Origin: Hyphomicrobiales bacterium
Lineage (GTDB): Bacteria; Pseudomonadota; Alphaproteobacteria; Rhizobiales; Rhizobiaceae
Assembly (NCBI GenBank): GCA_900473745.1
Contig: UCMW01000004.1
Coordinates: 310,001 to 374,000 of the forward strand
DNA length: 64,000 nt
Reading direction: 5' to 3'
Within the stretch, counting starts at the first letter, position 1. The number at the start of each line of letters is the position of its first letter. This document shows positions 51,566 through 60,350 of this stretch, in pieces. The notes under the pieces were generated by a model that was not told the origin of the DNA, searched no databases, and worked only from the letters and a program-made list of their open reading frames with translations. The translations under genes and the position numbers were made by a program.

Positions 51566-53662
51566 TTATTTCTTCCCCTCACGCGCCCACGGAGGCGACT
51601 GCTTGTTCTCAATCCAGGGCACGAGCTGGAGTGGCTTGTGTTCGACGTTCGACGTGATCACGGGGTAATTTTGAAGAACGCTCCGCATCAGTGGGAGCCC
51701 GGCAGGATTGGTGTAGCGTGTATTGGTCTCGCTCCCCTCGGTGAGGCGACCTGAAATATCATCGATAACATCGGGCGACACTCCGGCCTGTTTCAATGTA
51801 TCTGCCATGCCGTGGCGGAACGCATGGATCGCCCGGTCCCACATCTTTTCGCCTAGCGCTTCTTGCATGATGGGCACGAATGTATCGTAGAAGCGGTCGC
51901 CGGGATCATTGTTGGTTTTGTCGGAGAAGAGGTCAGGGAACAGCGGCCCATAGCCCAATCTCTTGATTGCCTCGACATATTCGATGAAGCCGAGACGCAC
52001 CATTTCGTCTGGGAGCGGCAGCATCCGCTTCGACTGTCTGTTTTTCAGGCGGCGGTAGGCATTGGTTCGAAGGATGATGACATATCCATCATCGTCCTTC
52101 GCAATGTCATCCACCGCCAGCCCGGCAAATTCTTTGCGCCTCGGCCCGAGATAGGTGAAGAGGATCGGGAGGTAATAGAGCGAGTCGTGAAAGACGTGCG
52201 GGCCGGCCTTTTTCCGTTGCCGAAATTGGCCCAAAGATCCGGTGTATACGGGAGTCGAGAAAATCGGAGCGATGTCTTTCGGCTTAGGCTTGTATTGCTG
52301 GTGACGAATGTCTCCTGCTTTCGGCTTCCTCGGTCGCAGACCCTCGAAGGTCCAGGCCTCGATTTCGAAACCGTGGCCTTTGAGGTGCTTCAGAAAATGC
52401 TGAAGGTTTCCGAAGTGTTTGCGAATTGTCGTGGCCGCGAGCCCCACTTTCGGCTTGGTTCCGGCAGCCTCAGCCAAGCGTTTCAATCTGTCACCTTCAG
52501 CACGCAATTCCGGGGCTGACATGACACGCATTCTGCTGCTTCGTCCCCAGTCTGTGGGGATATGGTTTAGGTGCTGACGGAGCTGGCCGATGTGATACTG
52601 CTCGATCTGGCCGGAATGTTCGACGCCGTGCTCGATGAGAACGGACTTGAAAATTCGCACCAACGCCATGGCATCTCGCCCGGTCGCTGGCTCCCACTCG
52701 TTGCCCATATTGGCGATCAGCTTCTCACATTCCTGCTCGAAGTCACAAACGGGGACGACCCGCTGTGCCCCCGACTTTGGTGTCACAATTGCTTTGCCTG
52801 GCTCTGCCGGGCGCGGCGTAAGATCGAGATAGGCAGGCTTTGGTTCTTCCGAGGGCGGGGCCGGGGCCAGGGGTGGAGGTAGGGCCTCCGCCTCTGCGGG
52901 AATGGAAGGGGTTGGGTCTAAAACCTGAGCGGCGACAACTTCGACTGCTGAGACCTGCGGTACGCGCTGGGCAGGTCTACCGCCGCCAGTGAACTCGCTC
53001 AAGGTTTTATCGACCAGTTCGTGGCGCTCATCGATCTCGAGGAGGGCTGCTGCGCGACCCTCGAAGATCTTCGACGCTGCTCGCTGGCGATTGATCGCGG
53101 TGTCTTCAATTTCGAAGTGGTACATCAGCCTGCTGATGCCGGCTTCAAAACTTGCGCTAACGGCTGTGGTACGCTCAGCGCGATAGTTGGTGCGGATGGC
53201 ATCGACATGGGAGACTGGTACGCCATTCTTCAAGAGATAGCTGAGGCCGATGCACCCTTCCTCCAGGGAGAGTTCCACACGGGTTCCGAACTTGGCGAGG
53301 AGTTGGTAGGCCCAGCCCGCTTCAAGATCGAGCTCCATGTCAACGACATCACCCGCGCGCCCGAAGATCTTTGCGGCCTCGCTGATCTCTCCCAGTCGCT
53401 CGAGTTCCTTGTCGCGCTCATGTTCAAAGAGCTTCTGGAGCTGCTGCTTGGACATTGTTTCCTTCGACTGCATCTTCAATTCGGCAAGCCGCGTGTTGAG
53501 TTTGCGGCCGATGATCTGTGCTTTCCTATGATCCGAACAATGAAGGGTCAGTGAAAGTCGGCTGCCGGGTTGGCAGTGAATGAAGGCTGCTGGAATGCGT
53601 GGCCGCCAGTAGAAGATGTTTCCCCGGCGGATAAGATTTTCGACCCCGTGGCGGACTGCCAT
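51566..53662 (-). CDS. tyrosine integrase, DUF6538-containing, next to tRNA-Gln
   Basis: A 698-aa site-specific recombinase. The N-terminus (MAVRHGVENLIRRGNIFYWRPRIP) is the DUF6538 arm-type domain; a central SAM-like region precedes the catalytic domain with the first Arg in TYLGPRRKEFAGL near 505, HAFRH (His613, Arg616) and Tyr650 in TNTRYTN. The start faces the tRNA gene 158 bases away with three 13-base repeats between, the typical layout of an integrase that used the tRNA 3' end as attachment site. Confidence 0.9.
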   Translation of the reverse strand: MAVRHGVENLIRRGNIFYWRPRIPAAFIHCQPGSRLSLTLHCSDHRKAQIIGRKLNTRLAELKMQSKETMSKQQLQKLFEHERDKELERLGEISEAAKIFGRAGDVVDMELDLEAGWAYQLLAKFGTRVELSLEEGCIGLSYLLKNGVPVSHVDAIRTNYRAERTTAVSASFEAGISRLMYHFEIEDTAINRQRAASKIFEGRAAALLEIDERHELVDKTLSEFTGGGRPAQRVPQVSAVEVVAAQVLDPTPSIPAEAEALPPPLAPAPPSEEPKPAYLDLTPRPAEPGKAIVTPKSGAQRVVPVCDFEQECEKLIANMGNEWEPATGRDAMALVRIFKSVLIEHGVEHSGQIEQYHIGQLRQHLNHIPTDWGRSSRMRVMSAPELRAEGDRLKRLAEAAGTKPKVGLAATTIRKHFGNLQHFLKHLKGHGFEIEAWTFEGLRPRKPKAGDIRHQQYKPKPKDIAPIFSTPVYTGSLGQFRQRKKAGPHVFHDSLYYLPILFTYLGPRRKEFAGLAVDDIAKDDDGYVIILRTNAYRRLKNRQSKRMLPLPDEMVRLGFIEYVEAIKRLGYGPLFPDLFSDKTNNDPGDRFYDTFVPIMQEALGEKMWDRAIHAFRHGMADTLKQAGVSPDVIDDISGRLTEGSETNTRYTNPAGLPLMRSVLQNYPVITSNVEHKPLQLVPWIENKQSPPWAREGKK

Positions 53663-53713
53663 GACGAAGACACCCTGTATCAGGCCCGAAGGTCACCCCA
53701 TGCCGATTTCAGC

Positions 53714-53749
53714 TTGGGCATCACCTTTGGGCATCAGTTTTGGGCATCA
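53714..53749. repeat. three direct repeats TTGGGCATCA at 13-bp spacing
   Basis: Copies at 53714, 53727 and 53740, between the integrase start and the tRNA. Likely arm-type integrase-binding sites or an operator for the integrase promoter. Confidence 0.65.
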
Positions 53750-53816
53750 GGTCGCCGATGACGCCAAAACGGGATCCGGCACGACGGAAAAACATTAGAA
53801 TCAAGGCTTTTTGGGA

Positions 53817-53835
53817 GAATTGGCTGGGGAACCTG
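53817..53835 (-). other. presumed attachment-site core at the tRNA-Gln 3' end
   Basis: The minus strand reads CAGGTTCCCCAGCCAATTC: tRNA T-arm end, acceptor and CCA plus four downstream bases. Closely matched by the start of repeat copies 3 and 4, but in inverted orientation. No direct-orientation copy was found in the window. Confidence 0.55.
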
Positions 53836-53894
53836 GATTCGAACCAAGATTAACGGAGTCAGAGTCCGTCGTTCTACCGTTGAACTATTCCCCA
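53821..53894 (-). tRNA. tRNA-Gln (anticodon CUG)
   Basis: 74 bases with encoded CCA. Acceptor stem TGGGGAA/TTCCCCA, anticodon stem ACGGA/TCCGT around CTCTGAC (anticodon CTG at 53860-53862), T-loop TTCGAATC. Intact despite the neighbouring island, as expected when the integrating element restores the 3' end. Confidence 0.95.
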
Positions 53895-54204
53895 CCAGGG
53901 TATCGCCGCAGCGATCGGTGAGCGGGCTTATAGACAAAAGCTTCTGCGTTGCAAAGACCGATTCTGAAAAAAATGCATATGGCTGAGAAAGGCCGGATGG
54001 AAGTGGTGGCAGGCAGGCTTGGAGCCCGTTCGCCGGTCTTCGGGCGCAGCCTAGAGGCCGCTGCGGGGGCGCGCGGCGAGGAGCGTTCGAAAAACCGTTT
54101 GGCGGTGTGGGCTGGCGCTGATATGCTTTGCCCAACGAAACGAATGATAACACCAGCGGCATGCGTCGATCTTGGCGCCTTGCGCGGTGCAGTGGATAAC
54201 ATCA

Positions 54205-55857
54205 GTGACAGACCCCAATCGCGGCGGACAGCCGAACAGCGAGGGGGCGTCGACAGGCAAGCGCAAGGGCGGCTCTCCCCGTCGGCGCGGCAAGGGCAAG
54301 AAGGCGGGACCGGCAAAGAACGGTCACGCGGCTTCTGCCTCGGCAGGATCGGCAGTCTCGCCGGTCGCCGAGCGACGTTCCGAATCAGTTTTTGCGGATG
54401 GTCCCATTCGCAAGCGCAAGCGTCGCCGCCGTGGCAAGGGCGGCGTGGCATCGCCTGCAGACCTCAATGCGTTACCCAAGGACATGAGCGGACAGCCGGG
54501 CCGCGGCGCACACGCGTCGGCGGCCAGGCACGCGGATGGCTCGAGCGCAGCACGGTCGGGTGCCCCGTCTTCGTCACCGGACGCGTCTTCGCTGCACTCT
54601 TCCCCGTCGGATCAGGCAGCCCACAGACCCTCTCGCAAGCGCAAACGCAATCGCAACCGTCATGCAGCGGTCCAGAAGCCGGGCCAGGTGCGTCCGCTCG
54701 CAGGCTCCGAGCCGCCATCTGCCGCGGTCGCCAAAACCCGCCGGCCGGAGCCGCAAATGGCGCCGGCCGCACAAGCGCGCAATACCGCCCATGGCCAGGC
54801 TTCCGCGTATCTCCCCGACCGTCCGCGCCCCGTCCTGGACGCCGGCCCGGACGACCTCTATGCCGCGCTCGACCTCGGCACCAACAATTGCCGCCTGCTG
54901 ATCGCCCAGCCGACCCGCCCGGGCCAGTTCCGTGTCGTCGATGCCTTTTCCCGCATCGTGCGCCTGGGGGAAGGTCTGGGCGCCAGCGGGCGCCTCTCGC
55001 AGGATGCCATGGACCGGGCGGTGGATGCCCTGCGGGTCTGTGCGACAAAACTGTCCAGCCGTGACATCAGGCGCATGCGGCTGATTGCAACAGAAGCCTG
55101 CCGGGCAGCCGAAAACGGTGAACTCTTCCTCGAGCGCGTCACCGCCGAGACCGGCCTCAAGCTCGAAATCATCAATCGGGAAACCGAGGCGCGCCTTGCC
55201 GTCTCCGGCTGCTCGTCGCTGGTCGGTCGCGAGGCGCGCTCGGTGGTGCTCTTCGACATCGGCGGCGGCTCGTCCGAAATTGCGGTGATCAAGATCGCCG
55301 ACAATCGTTCCAGCCGGCTTGCCAACCACATCACTCACTGGACCTCGCTGCCGGTCGGCGTCGTGACGCTCTCCGAGCGCCATGGTGGCCGCGATGTTAC
55401 GCCCGATATTTTCGAGGGCATGATCCGCGAGGTCGAGGGCATGCTGGCAAAATTCGAATGCCCCGATATCCCGCGCGGTCTGGATGATTTCCATCTGATC
55501 GGCACCTCGGGAACGGTGACGACGCTCGCCGGCGTGCATCTCGACCTTCCGCGTTATGATCGCCGCAAGGTCGATGGTCTCTGGCTCTCCGATGCCGAGG
55601 TGACCGCGATGCAGTCGAAGCTCCTGTCCTGGGATTATGCCGGTCGCGCCGCCAATCCCTGCATCGGGCCCGATCGCGCCGACCTCGTTCTGGCCGGATG
55701 TGCGATCCTCGAAGCGATCCGCCGCCGCTGGCCGTCGAGCCGCATGCGGGTGGCCGATCGCGGCCTGCGTGAGGGCTTGCTGACCGACATGATGGCCGAT
55801 GACGGCGTCTGGCGCCGTGGCCGCAACCGACGCCCTCCAGTCTCCAGGGAACGCTGA
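54205..55857 (+). CDS. Ppx/GppA-family exopolyphosphatase
   Basis: A 550-aa ASKHA-fold phosphatase that hydrolyses polyphosphate or pppGpp. The domain begins near residue 215 with [18 protein letters not shown] and continues with EATEACR-like [15 protein letters not shown] and [10 protein letters not shown]. The first 200 residues are a Lys/Arg/Ser-rich disordered extension, seen in rhizobial homologues. Start uncertain: GTG 54205 has GGA 8 bases upstream; GTG 54187 and TTG 54172 are alternatives. RlmE follows after 2 bases. The long frames overlapping here on both strands are shadows. Confidence 0.88.
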   Translation: MTDPNRGGQPNSEGASTGKRKGGSPRRRGKGKKAGPAKNGHAASASAGSAVSPVAERRSESVFADGPIRKRKRRRRGKGGVASPADLNALPKDMSGQPGRGAHASAARHADGSSAARSGAPSSSPDASSLHSSPSDQAAHRPSRKRKRNRNRHAAVQKPGQVRPLAGSEPPSAAVAKTRRPEPQMAPAAQARNTAHGQASAYLPDRPRPVLDAGPDDLYAALDLGTNNCRLLIAQPTRPGQFRVVDAFSRIVRLGEGLGASGRLSQDAMDRAVDALRVCATKLSSRDIRRMRLIATEACRAAENGELFLERVTAETGLKLEIINRETEARLAVSGCSSLVGREARSVVLFDIGGGSSEIAVIKIADNRSSRLANHITHWTSLPVGVVTLSERHGGRDVTPDIFEGMIREVEGMLAKFECPDIPRGLDDFHLIGTSGTVTTLAGVHLDLPRYDRRKVDGLWLSDAEVTAMQSKLLSWDYAGRAANPCIGPDRADLVLAGCAILEAIRRRWPSSRMRVADRGLREGLLTDMMADDGVWRRGRNRRPPVSRER

Positions 55858-55859
55858 CC

Positions 55860-56642
55860 ATGGCAAAACCACCCATCGGCGGTAACAGGACCGGCCGTAA
55901 GCTCGGCCAGAAGGTCAAGAAGGGTAAGCTCAAGGCCTCGTCCAGGCGCTGGCTCGAGCGCCACATCAACGACCCCTATGTCCAGCGCGCCAAGCTCGAG
56001 GGCTACCGTGCCCGCGCCGCCTTCAAGCTGCTCGAAATCGACGAGAAGCATCAGGTCCTGAAGGGCGCAAAGCGCATCATCGACCTGGGCGCCGCACCCG
56101 GCAGCTGGTCGCAGATCGCCGCCAAGGTCACCGATTCCACCGACGACGACATCCGCGTCGCCGCGATCGACTTCCTGGAAATGGCGCAGATCCCGGGCGT
56201 GAAGATCCTGCAGCTCGACTTCCTCGATCCAGACGCCCCGCGCCAGCTGATCGAAGCCGTCGGCGGCACACCCAATCTCGTATTGTCTGATATGGCGGCC
56301 CCTACCACCGGACACCAGAAGACCGACCATATCCGCACCATGCATCTGTGTGAGGTGGCAGCCCACTTCGCCGTCGAGGTTCTGGCAGAGGGGGGGCATT
56401 TCCTCGCCAAGACCTTCCAGGGCGGCACGGAAAAGGACCTGCTCAACATGTTGAAGCAGAATTTCCGCCAGGTCCTGCACATCAAGCCGGCCTCGTCGCG
56501 GCAGGAATCGGTCGAGATGTTCCTGCTGGCCAAGGGCTTCAAGGGGCGCAATGGCCCAGGCGTGGTCGAGCTGGATGAGGACGGCTTCGCCCGCGATCCG
56601 CGCGAAGACATCCCCGCCACCGAGAATCAGGATCGGGACTGA
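55860..56642 (+). CDS. rlmE: 23S rRNA (uridine2552-2'-O)-methyltransferase RlmE
   Basis: A 260-aa SAM-dependent FtsJ-fold enzyme. SAM motif [13 protein letters not shown] near residue 77; the K-D-K-E tetrad is visible in [31 protein letters not shown] and ESVEMFL. Family usual length is about 210 aa; this has a basic N-terminal extension common in Rhizobiales. Acts on the assembling large subunit. Cotranscribed with the Ppx gene. Confidence 0.95.
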   Translation: MAKPPIGGNRTGRKLGQKVKKGKLKASSRRWLERHINDPYVQRAKLEGYRARAAFKLLEIDEKHQVLKGAKRIIDLGAAPGSWSQIAAKVTDSTDDDIRVAAIDFLEMAQIPGVKILQLDFLDPDAPRQLIEAVGGTPNLVLSDMAAPTTGHQKTDHIRTMHLCEVAAHFAVEVLAEGGHFLAKTFQGGTEKDLLNMLKQNFRQVLHIKPASSRQESVEMFLLAKGFKGRNGPGVVELDEDGFARDPREDIPATENQDRD

Positions 56643-56677
56643 GCCGTTAGCGGAAGCGCAACGGGAGGGAGGTCGCC

Positions 56678-57061
56678 ATGTTCACCTACATCACTGTCGG
56701 CATCAATGATCTGGACCGCGCCATCCGCTTCTATGATCCGGTCCTCGCGACGCTCGGCGTGGAGCGTCGGGAGACGGATGAGAACGAGGCGGGTTATGGC
56801 CTGCCCGGGGACAATCGCTGCCGGTTCTGGATCAACCATCCCTTCGACAAGCGCCTGGCGACGGTGGGCAATGGCTCCATGCCGGCCTTAGAGGCCTCTT
56901 CGCGGACAGCGGTCGATGCCTTTCATGCGGCGGCTCTCGCCCATGGTGGCACCGATGACGGCGCACCAGGCATTCGTCATTTCCATCCGAATTTTTATGC
57001 CTGTTACGTCCGTGATCCCGATGGCAATAAGCTGTCGGCTCTTTGCGAGCGGCCTGAATAG
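56678..57061 (+). CDS. VOC (glyoxalase/bleomycin-resistance-like) protein
   Basis: A 127-aa single VOC domain: ITVGINDLDRAIRFYDPVLATLGVE at the start, FHPNFYACYVRDPDGNKL at the end with the likely metal Glu near the C-terminus. GGGAGGGAGG SD. Its stop codon directly abuts the stop of the convergent MFS gene. Substrate unknown. Confidence 0.88.
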   Translation: MFTYITVGINDLDRAIRFYDPVLATLGVERRETDENEAGYGLPGDNRCRFWINHPFDKRLATVGNGSMPALEASSRTAVDAFHAAALAHGGTDDGAPGIRHFHPNFYACYVRDPDGNKLSALCERPE

Positions 57062-58468
57062 TCACTTCACGCTGATCGTCTCGTCCTCAGGGGGCCGACG
57101 ATAGCCAGACACGGCCGAGCCGACATCGCGCGGCAGGCCGAAGAACGGCAGGATCGCGAAGATCGACAAGCCGGCGACAACGGCAAAGGCCAGGTGAAAA
57201 TCGCTGAGCGACAGCGTTTCGCCCGTGATCCGCGTGCTTGCCTCGAGAATGGAAGCGGCGGCAGCCACGCCGAGCGCCAGGCTCACCTGCTGCAGCACTG
57301 ATGTGAGCGAGGTCGCCTGCGAGGCCGCCCGGTCTTCGATTTCGGCATAACCCAGCGTATTGACGCCGGTGAAGAAGAAGGAGCGGCAGAAGCCGCCGAT
57401 CAAAAGCACCGCCATGATCACGAGGATCGGCGTCGCGGGCGTGAAGAATGCGTTCGCCCCCGTCGTCAGGGCTCCGAAGATGCCGGCGAGGATCAGCACG
57501 GTGCGGAAGCCGGCAGCGGCGAAGGCGCGCCTTGCGATGAACTTGGTGGAGATCGCGCCGACGGCGGCGATGAAGGTCGTCATGCCGGACTCGAAGGCCG
57601 ACATGCCGAAGCCGAGCTGCAGCATCAGGGGCAGCAGGAAAGGCGTGGCACCAGCGGCGATGCGAAACAGCGTGCCGCCGATGATCGAGGCGCGGAAACT
57701 TCTGTTGGCAAAGAGCGTGAGATCGAGCAGCGGGGCCGGATGCCGTCGGGCGTGGATGATATAGAGAATTATCGACAGGATGCCGACCACCGTTGCTGCA
57801 GCACCGACCCAGACGGGCAGGGCAGGCAGGCTCATCACGGACAGCCCGAAGACGAGGCCGGATGCGGCACAAGCGCTGAGCAGAAAGCCTTTCCAGTCGA
57901 TCCGCCCCGTGTCGATCGGCTCGATCTCCGGCAGGTAGATACTGGACAGCCACAGGCCCAGAAGCCCGATCGGAATGTTGATCAGGAAGATCCAGTGCCA
58001 GCTGAAGAAGGTGGTGATGAAGCCGCCCACCGGCGGACCTGTGATTGGTCCGAGCAGGGCTGGGATTGTGAGCAGCGCCATGGCCGACACGAGGTCGCTC
58101 TTCTTCGTTGTGCGCAGGAGCACCAGCCGCCCGACCGGCGTCATCATCGCTCCGCCCATTCCCTGCAGGAAGCGCGCTGCGACGAAGGTGAGGAGCGAAT
58201 CCGAAATGGCGCAGAACAGCGAACCCAGCATGAAGACAACGATGGCTGCACGAAACACCCGCTTGGCTCCGTAGCGGTCCGCCATCCACCCGCTCACCGG
58301 AATGAAGATCGCAAGCGCCACCATATAGGAGGTGAGCGCAAGCTTGAGCGTGATCGGACCGACGCCGAGATCTGTGGCGATCGTCGGCAGGGCCGTGGCG
58401 ATGACGGTGGAATCCATCTGCTCCATGAAGAGCGCGACGGCGAGGATCAAGGGCGTGATGCGGTTCAT
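57062..58468 (-). CDS. MFS multidrug efflux transporter, DHA2 family
   Basis: A 468-aa, 14-helix permease. Signature segments: FMEQMDSTVIATALPTIATDLG in helix 1, WMADRYGAKRVFRAAI in loop 2-3, and the helix-5 motif GPPVGGFITTFFSWHWIFLINIPIG (split). Resembles EmrB/HsrA-type exporters without a membrane-fusion partner nearby. ATG 58468 chosen because helix 1 starts right after it and GGA lies 6 bases upstream; the frame extends to 58573. Confidence 0.9.
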   Translation of the reverse strand: MNRITPLILAVALFMEQMDSTVIATALPTIATDLGVGPITLKLALTSYMVALAIFIPVSGWMADRYGAKRVFRAAIVVFMLGSLFCAISDSLLTFVAARFLQGMGGAMMTPVGRLVLLRTTKKSDLVSAMALLTIPALLGPITGPPVGGFITTFFSWHWIFLINIPIGLLGLWLSSIYLPEIEPIDTGRIDWKGFLLSACAASGLVFGLSVMSLPALPVWVGAAATVVGILSIILYIIHARRHPAPLLDLTLFANRSFRASIIGGTLFRIAAGATPFLLPLMLQLGFGMSAFESGMTTFIAAVGAISTKFIARRAFAAAGFRTVLILAGIFGALTTGANAFFTPATPILVIMAVLLIGGFCRSFFFTGVNTLGYAEIEDRAASQATSLTSVLQQVSLALGVAAAASILEASTRITGETLSLSDFHLAFAVVAGLSIFAILPFFGLPRDVGSAVSGYRRPPEDETISVK

Positions 58469-58702
58469 CGGCATTCCGGGCAGGGCGGCACAGGGCGTGA
58501 CGACTTCTAGCCGTTCTGCGGTTCCAGGCAACCGGTCTTGCAGTTTGTGGCGCCAAAACAAGGGACGCGCCAAGCGTCATGTTCCACGCAAATCGTCGAG
58601 CGGCATCACGATGGTGTGAGAGAGCTTTCCATGGATGGTCCGGCGCCTATTTGCGGTGCAGCCCGCGATACGGGCGGAGGATTATTTTCCGAGGAGATTT
58701 GG

Positions 58703-59692
58703 ATGATTTCGATCAAGAGACGTATGCTTCTCGGTGGTGCCGGTGTAGCACTGGCATCCCCGATGATCATGACCCGGGCCGCCATTGCGCAGCAGTCGGG
58801 CGCCGAGACTTCGATGGATATCGATCACGCCATGCCGCCAGAGACCCATCGCTTCAATGTCGGAAAGTTCGAGGTTCTGGTGGTCAAGGATGGCGCCCGT
58901 GCCTCCGGCAATCCGCAGGAGACTTTCGGCACCAATCAGAGCGTGGAAACCGTCGGCGCGCTGCTGGAGACCAACTTCCTTCCCACCGATAATTTCGTCA
59001 ACAGCTTCGCGCCCGTGCTCGTCAATACCGGTTCGGACGTGATCCTCTTCGATACGGGCCTCGGTGAAGGCGGTCGTGCAAACGGTCTCGGCCGGCTGGT
59101 CGAAGGCCTGACGGCAGCCGGCTACAAACGCGAGGACGTGACGACGGTGGTCCTCACCCATATGCATGGCGACCACATCGGCGGCTTGATGGAAGGCGGC
59201 CAGCCGGCCTTCCCGAATGCGCGCTATGTGACCGGCCAGGCCGAATATGACTTCTGGGCAGACCCGGCTCGTGTCGGCACGCCGGCCGAAAACGGCCACA
59301 AGGGCGTGCTCGCCAATGTCACGCCCATGGCCGAGAAGATGACATTCATCGGCGATGGTGGCGAAGTGGTCTCCGGCATCACCGGCATGGCGGCTTTTGG
59401 CCACTCGCCTGGCCATATGATCTACCGCCTGGAATCGGAAGGCCGCCAGTTGGTCCTCACCGCCGACACGGCGAACCATTTCGTCCTGTCGCTGCAGCGG
59501 CCGGATTGGGAAGTGCGCTTCGACATGGATAAGGCAGCAGCGGCCGCGACCCGCGCCAAGGTCTTCGACATGCTGGCGACCGACAAGCTCGCCTTCCTCG
59601 GCTACCACATGCCGTTCCCGGCCGTCGGTTTCGTCGAGAAGGTCGACCAGGGATATCGCTACGTGCCGAAAGCTTATCAGTTCGACATCTGA
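58703..59692 (+). CDS. Exported metallo-beta-lactamase-fold hydrolase
   Basis: A 329-aa MBL-fold protein with a Tat/Sec-like signal (SIKRRMLLGGAGVALASPM). Metal motif HMHGDHIGG near residue 155, then GHSPGHMIY and TADTANH. Fits quorum-lactonase/AttM-like or general MBL hydrolases; the substrate is not determined. GAGGAG SD 6 bases before ATG 58703. Confidence 0.9.
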   Translation: MISIKRRMLLGGAGVALASPMIMTRAAIAQQSGAETSMDIDHAMPPETHRFNVGKFEVLVVKDGARASGNPQETFGTNQSVETVGALLETNFLPTDNFVNSFAPVLVNTGSDVILFDTGLGEGGRANGLGRLVEGLTAAGYKREDVTTVVLTHMHGDHIGGLMEGGQPAFPNARYVTGQAEYDFWADPARVGTPAENGHKGVLANVTPMAEKMTFIGDGGEVVSGITGMAAFGHSPGHMIYRLESEGRQLVLTADTANHFVLSLQRPDWEVRFDMDKAAAAATRAKVFDMLATDKLAFLGYHMPFPAVGFVEKVDQGYRYVPKAYQFDI

Positions 59693-59703
59693 CGACGTGT
59701 ACC

Positions 59704-59728
59704 GGGGCCGCACGACAACGGCGGCCCC
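59704..59728. terminator. shared hairpin between convergent genes
   Basis: GGGGCCGC and GCGGCCCC form a perfect 8-bp stem with 9-base loop between the MBL gene and the DUF1476 gene. No T-run on either side. Confidence 0.55.
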
Positions 59729-59737
59729 GTCACCGGC

Positions 59738-60049
59738 TTACTGGCCGGCATAGATCTCGTCGGTTGCCTGCTCGATAAACTGATGAATGCGGCTGTCGAT
59801 ATCGGCATCGCTTACAAGAACGCCAGCCTGGCAGAAGTCCTGGCGCAATTGCTCCAGCAGCCTGTGCGGTTCGACTACTTGGCTGACGGCGACGGTGCGC
59901 GCATAGGCTTCGACATCGTCGAGCCCCATCGTATAGGCAGCCCAGCGACCGGCCATCTTGCTGCCGCGCAGGCGCGCCTTGAACTGAATTTCCGCCTGGT
60001 GGGCGAACTGGTTTTCGAGTGCCTGGGCACGCTTCTTCAATGCGGTCAT
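59738..60049 (-). CDS. DUF1476 protein (ATP synthase zeta-inhibitor-like)
   Basis: A 103-aa helical protein. The block ALENQFAHQAEIQFKARLRGSKMAGRWAA matches the DUF1476/zeta family, in which the N-terminus inhibits F1-ATPase in alphaproteobacteria. The sequence is more diverged than typical (no second KDL motif), so this may be a paralogue. AAGGGGA SD before ATG. Confidence 0.8.
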   Translation of the reverse strand: MTALKKRAQALENQFAHQAEIQFKARLRGSKMAGRWAAYTMGLDDVEAYARTVAVSQVVEPHRLLEQLRQDFCQAGVLVSDADIDSRIHQFIEQATDEIYAGQ

Positions 60050-60350
60050 GGACGATCCCCTTCGTCTTCTTGGTTCTTGGTGCCCCCAGCCCCTGAGAGC
60101 AGGCCCCTTATATAAGCAAGGGCTTCAAGGGCCGTGTAGCAGCTGCTTAAAATTCGAATGAATGCCGGATTTTCTGTATGGTCGTCCGGCATTCCGGGCA
60201 GGCGGGGACTGTTCCACCTTTTGCTATTCCCTTCCTGTCATGAACGTGTTACCAGCCCTCGCCAACTTCCAAGCATTTCATGCAGAAGCGACCGAACGGG
60301 ATTTACCGTTTTTCGGGCGGATTCTGCCTATTCAAACGAAGGAATTGGCA
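60050..60350 (+). promoter_or_regulatory. guaB upstream region with a 10-bp inverted repeat
   Basis: 300 bases without a gene. GAATGCCGGA (60160-60169) and TCCGGCATTC (60185-60194) form a perfect inverted repeat 157 bases before guaB. It may be an operator or a leader hairpin. No other clear promoter elements. Confidence 0.45.

Noticed and set aside
53500..53835. direct-orientation att site at the far end of the island
   Set aside because: I searched by eye for GAATTGGCTGGGGAACC in plus orientation to the left of the tRNA and found none in the window; the left end may lie outside.
53949..55064. 371-codon plus-strand open frame and a 432-codon minus-strand frame over the Ppx gene
   Set aside because: Both are Arg/Pro-rich shadows of the real Ppx/GppA frame in high-GC DNA, with no domain signal.
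57087..58580. 497-codon minus-strand frame
   Set aside because: It is a +1 shadow of the DHA2 transporter, rich in Arg/His with no membrane helices.
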